Assembly: GCA_015494485.1 (NCBI GenBank)
Contig: WGBF01000217.1
Span: 1-5,949 of the forward strand
DNA length: 5,949 nucleotides
Origin: a bacterium
Lineage (GTDB): Bacteria > Calditrichota > Calditrichia > RBG-13-44-9 > J042
Reading direction: 5' to 3'
The position numbers and the translations under genes are program-made. This document shows, in pieces, positions 5,352 to 5,949 of the stretch. Within the stretch, counting starts at the first letter, position 1; the number at the start of each line of letters is the position of its first letter. Below the pieces are notes generated by a model that was not told the origin of the DNA, did no database searches, and saw nothing but the letters and a program-made list of their open reading frames with translations.

Positions 5352-5949
5352 TTATTTTTTCGGAATAAACCCCACTGTTACCGCCTGCTCTAACGTTAAC
5401 AAATTCCGGGCAAATTCCCAAATGGTTTCCTGTGTTATCGCTTCGTACTGACGGAGGACATCATCCAGGGTTACCAGCTGTCCGGTGTAAATAAACTGGC
5501 GCGCCAGCCAGCTCATGCGCCGGGAAGCGCTTTCCAGGGACAACACCATGCCCCCCTTTATCTGATTCCGCGTTTGTTCCAGCTCCGTTTTACTGATAGG
5601 GCTTTCTGTCATGCGCAGCAATTCCTTTTCCAGCAACGCCCGTGCTTTTTCTACGTTCCGAACATCGGTACCCAGATAAATCCCCAGCACCCCGGTATCC
5701 GCATAAAGTTCTGTAAAAGAGTAAATGCTGTACGCCACGCCATGTTTTTCCCGAATGTTCTGAAATAACCGCGAACTCATTCCTCCACCCAGCAGGGTAT
5801 TGAGCATGTACAGCGGATATTTTAGCGGAGAACGGTAATCCGGAGCGGGGAAACCCATCATGATGTGGGCCTGATTAATGGGGCGATGAATCCAGTGTAC
5901 GCCGTTACCAAATTGGCGGGGTGGCTGGGGATCCGGCACAGCCCCATTA
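5352..5949 (-). CDS. M16 family zinc peptidase (insulinase/processing-peptidase type), C-terminal part (cut by window edge)
   Basis: The frame is open to the right edge (reading NGAVPDPQPP before the apparent start), so only about 199 C-terminal residues are visible and the HxxEH zinc site lies outside. The segment shows the M16B C-terminal domain: QAHIMMGFPAPDYRSP, YMLNTLLGGGMSSRLFQNIREKHGVAYSIYSF with the conserved Arg and Tyr that assist substrate binding, then YADTGVLGIYLGT, ELEQTRNQIKGGMVLSLES and RMSWLARQ. M16B peptidases degrade or process peptides; location varies by lineage. The GTG at 5939 is an internal codon and not a start. It is the first visible gene of the operon with the alanine dehydrogenase homologue and the deacetylase. 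In Bacillus subtilis an M16 gene and a polysaccharide deacetylase gene lie together next to pnpA, so the missing upstream neighbour could be pnp; that is a guess. Confidence 0.93.
   Translation of the reverse strand, partial: NGAVPDPQPPRQFGNGVHWIHRPINQAHIMMGFPAPDYRSPLKYPLYMLNTLLGGGMSSRLFQNIREKHGVAYSIYSFTELYADTGVLGIYLGTDVRNVEKARALLEKELLRMTESPISKTELEQTRNQIKGGMVLSLESASRRMSWLARQFIYTGQLVTLDDVLRQYEAITQETIWEFARNLLTLEQAVTVGFIPKK

Overview
The window holds eight protein-coding genes (two cut by its edges), one tRNA gene and little unexplained DNA. Base composition is moderate and even throughout. I see no transposase, integrase, CRISPR array or toxin-antitoxin pair. The gene set (undecaprenyl-phosphate recycling protein, exported methionine sulfoxide reductase, M16 peptidase, tRNA with encoded CCA) points to a bacterium with an extracytoplasmic compartment. 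The protein style recalls FCB-type or related deep-branching bacteria, but this is an impression from memory and not a placement.

Left part (1-1723, minus strand): a tightly overlapping cluster, transcribed right to left. It encodes a family 2 glycosyltransferase resembling dolichol/polyprenyl-phosphate sugar synthases, a protein-L-isoaspartate methyltransferase (pcm), and a DUF368/PopT-type membrane protein that runs off the left edge. Neighbouring genes overlap by 8 and 4 nt, so translation is probably coupled. The two outer genes can be linked through the C55 lipid carrier: one probably loads sugar on it, the other brings the free carrier back.

Middle part (1724-2525): a tRNA-Pro(GGG) gene with encoded CCA and a near-ideal bidirectional intrinsic terminator lie upstream of the glycosyltransferase. 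Before them is a small single-domain MerR-type regulator gene, also on the minus strand. It has a recognisable promoter whose spacer contains a perfect 8-bp palindrome. It is divergent from msrA.

Right part (2526-5949): msrA (plus strand) encodes a methionine sulfoxide reductase A with an N-terminal export signal. After a 241-nt convergent intergenic stretch comes a minus-strand operon: M16 zinc peptidase (C-terminal half only, cut by the right edge), an alanine dehydrogenase family protein, and a CE4 polysaccharide deacetylase. The last two overlap by about 35 nt. The alanine dehydrogenase homologue keeps the NAD-binding fold and Arg15/Asp270 but has Gln and Asn where the family has Lys75 and His96. 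Its activity is therefore uncertain, and this is the most interesting protein-level oddity here. I found no convincing sign of an entirely new multi-gene system; most of the window looks like ordinary chromosomal housekeeping and envelope genes.
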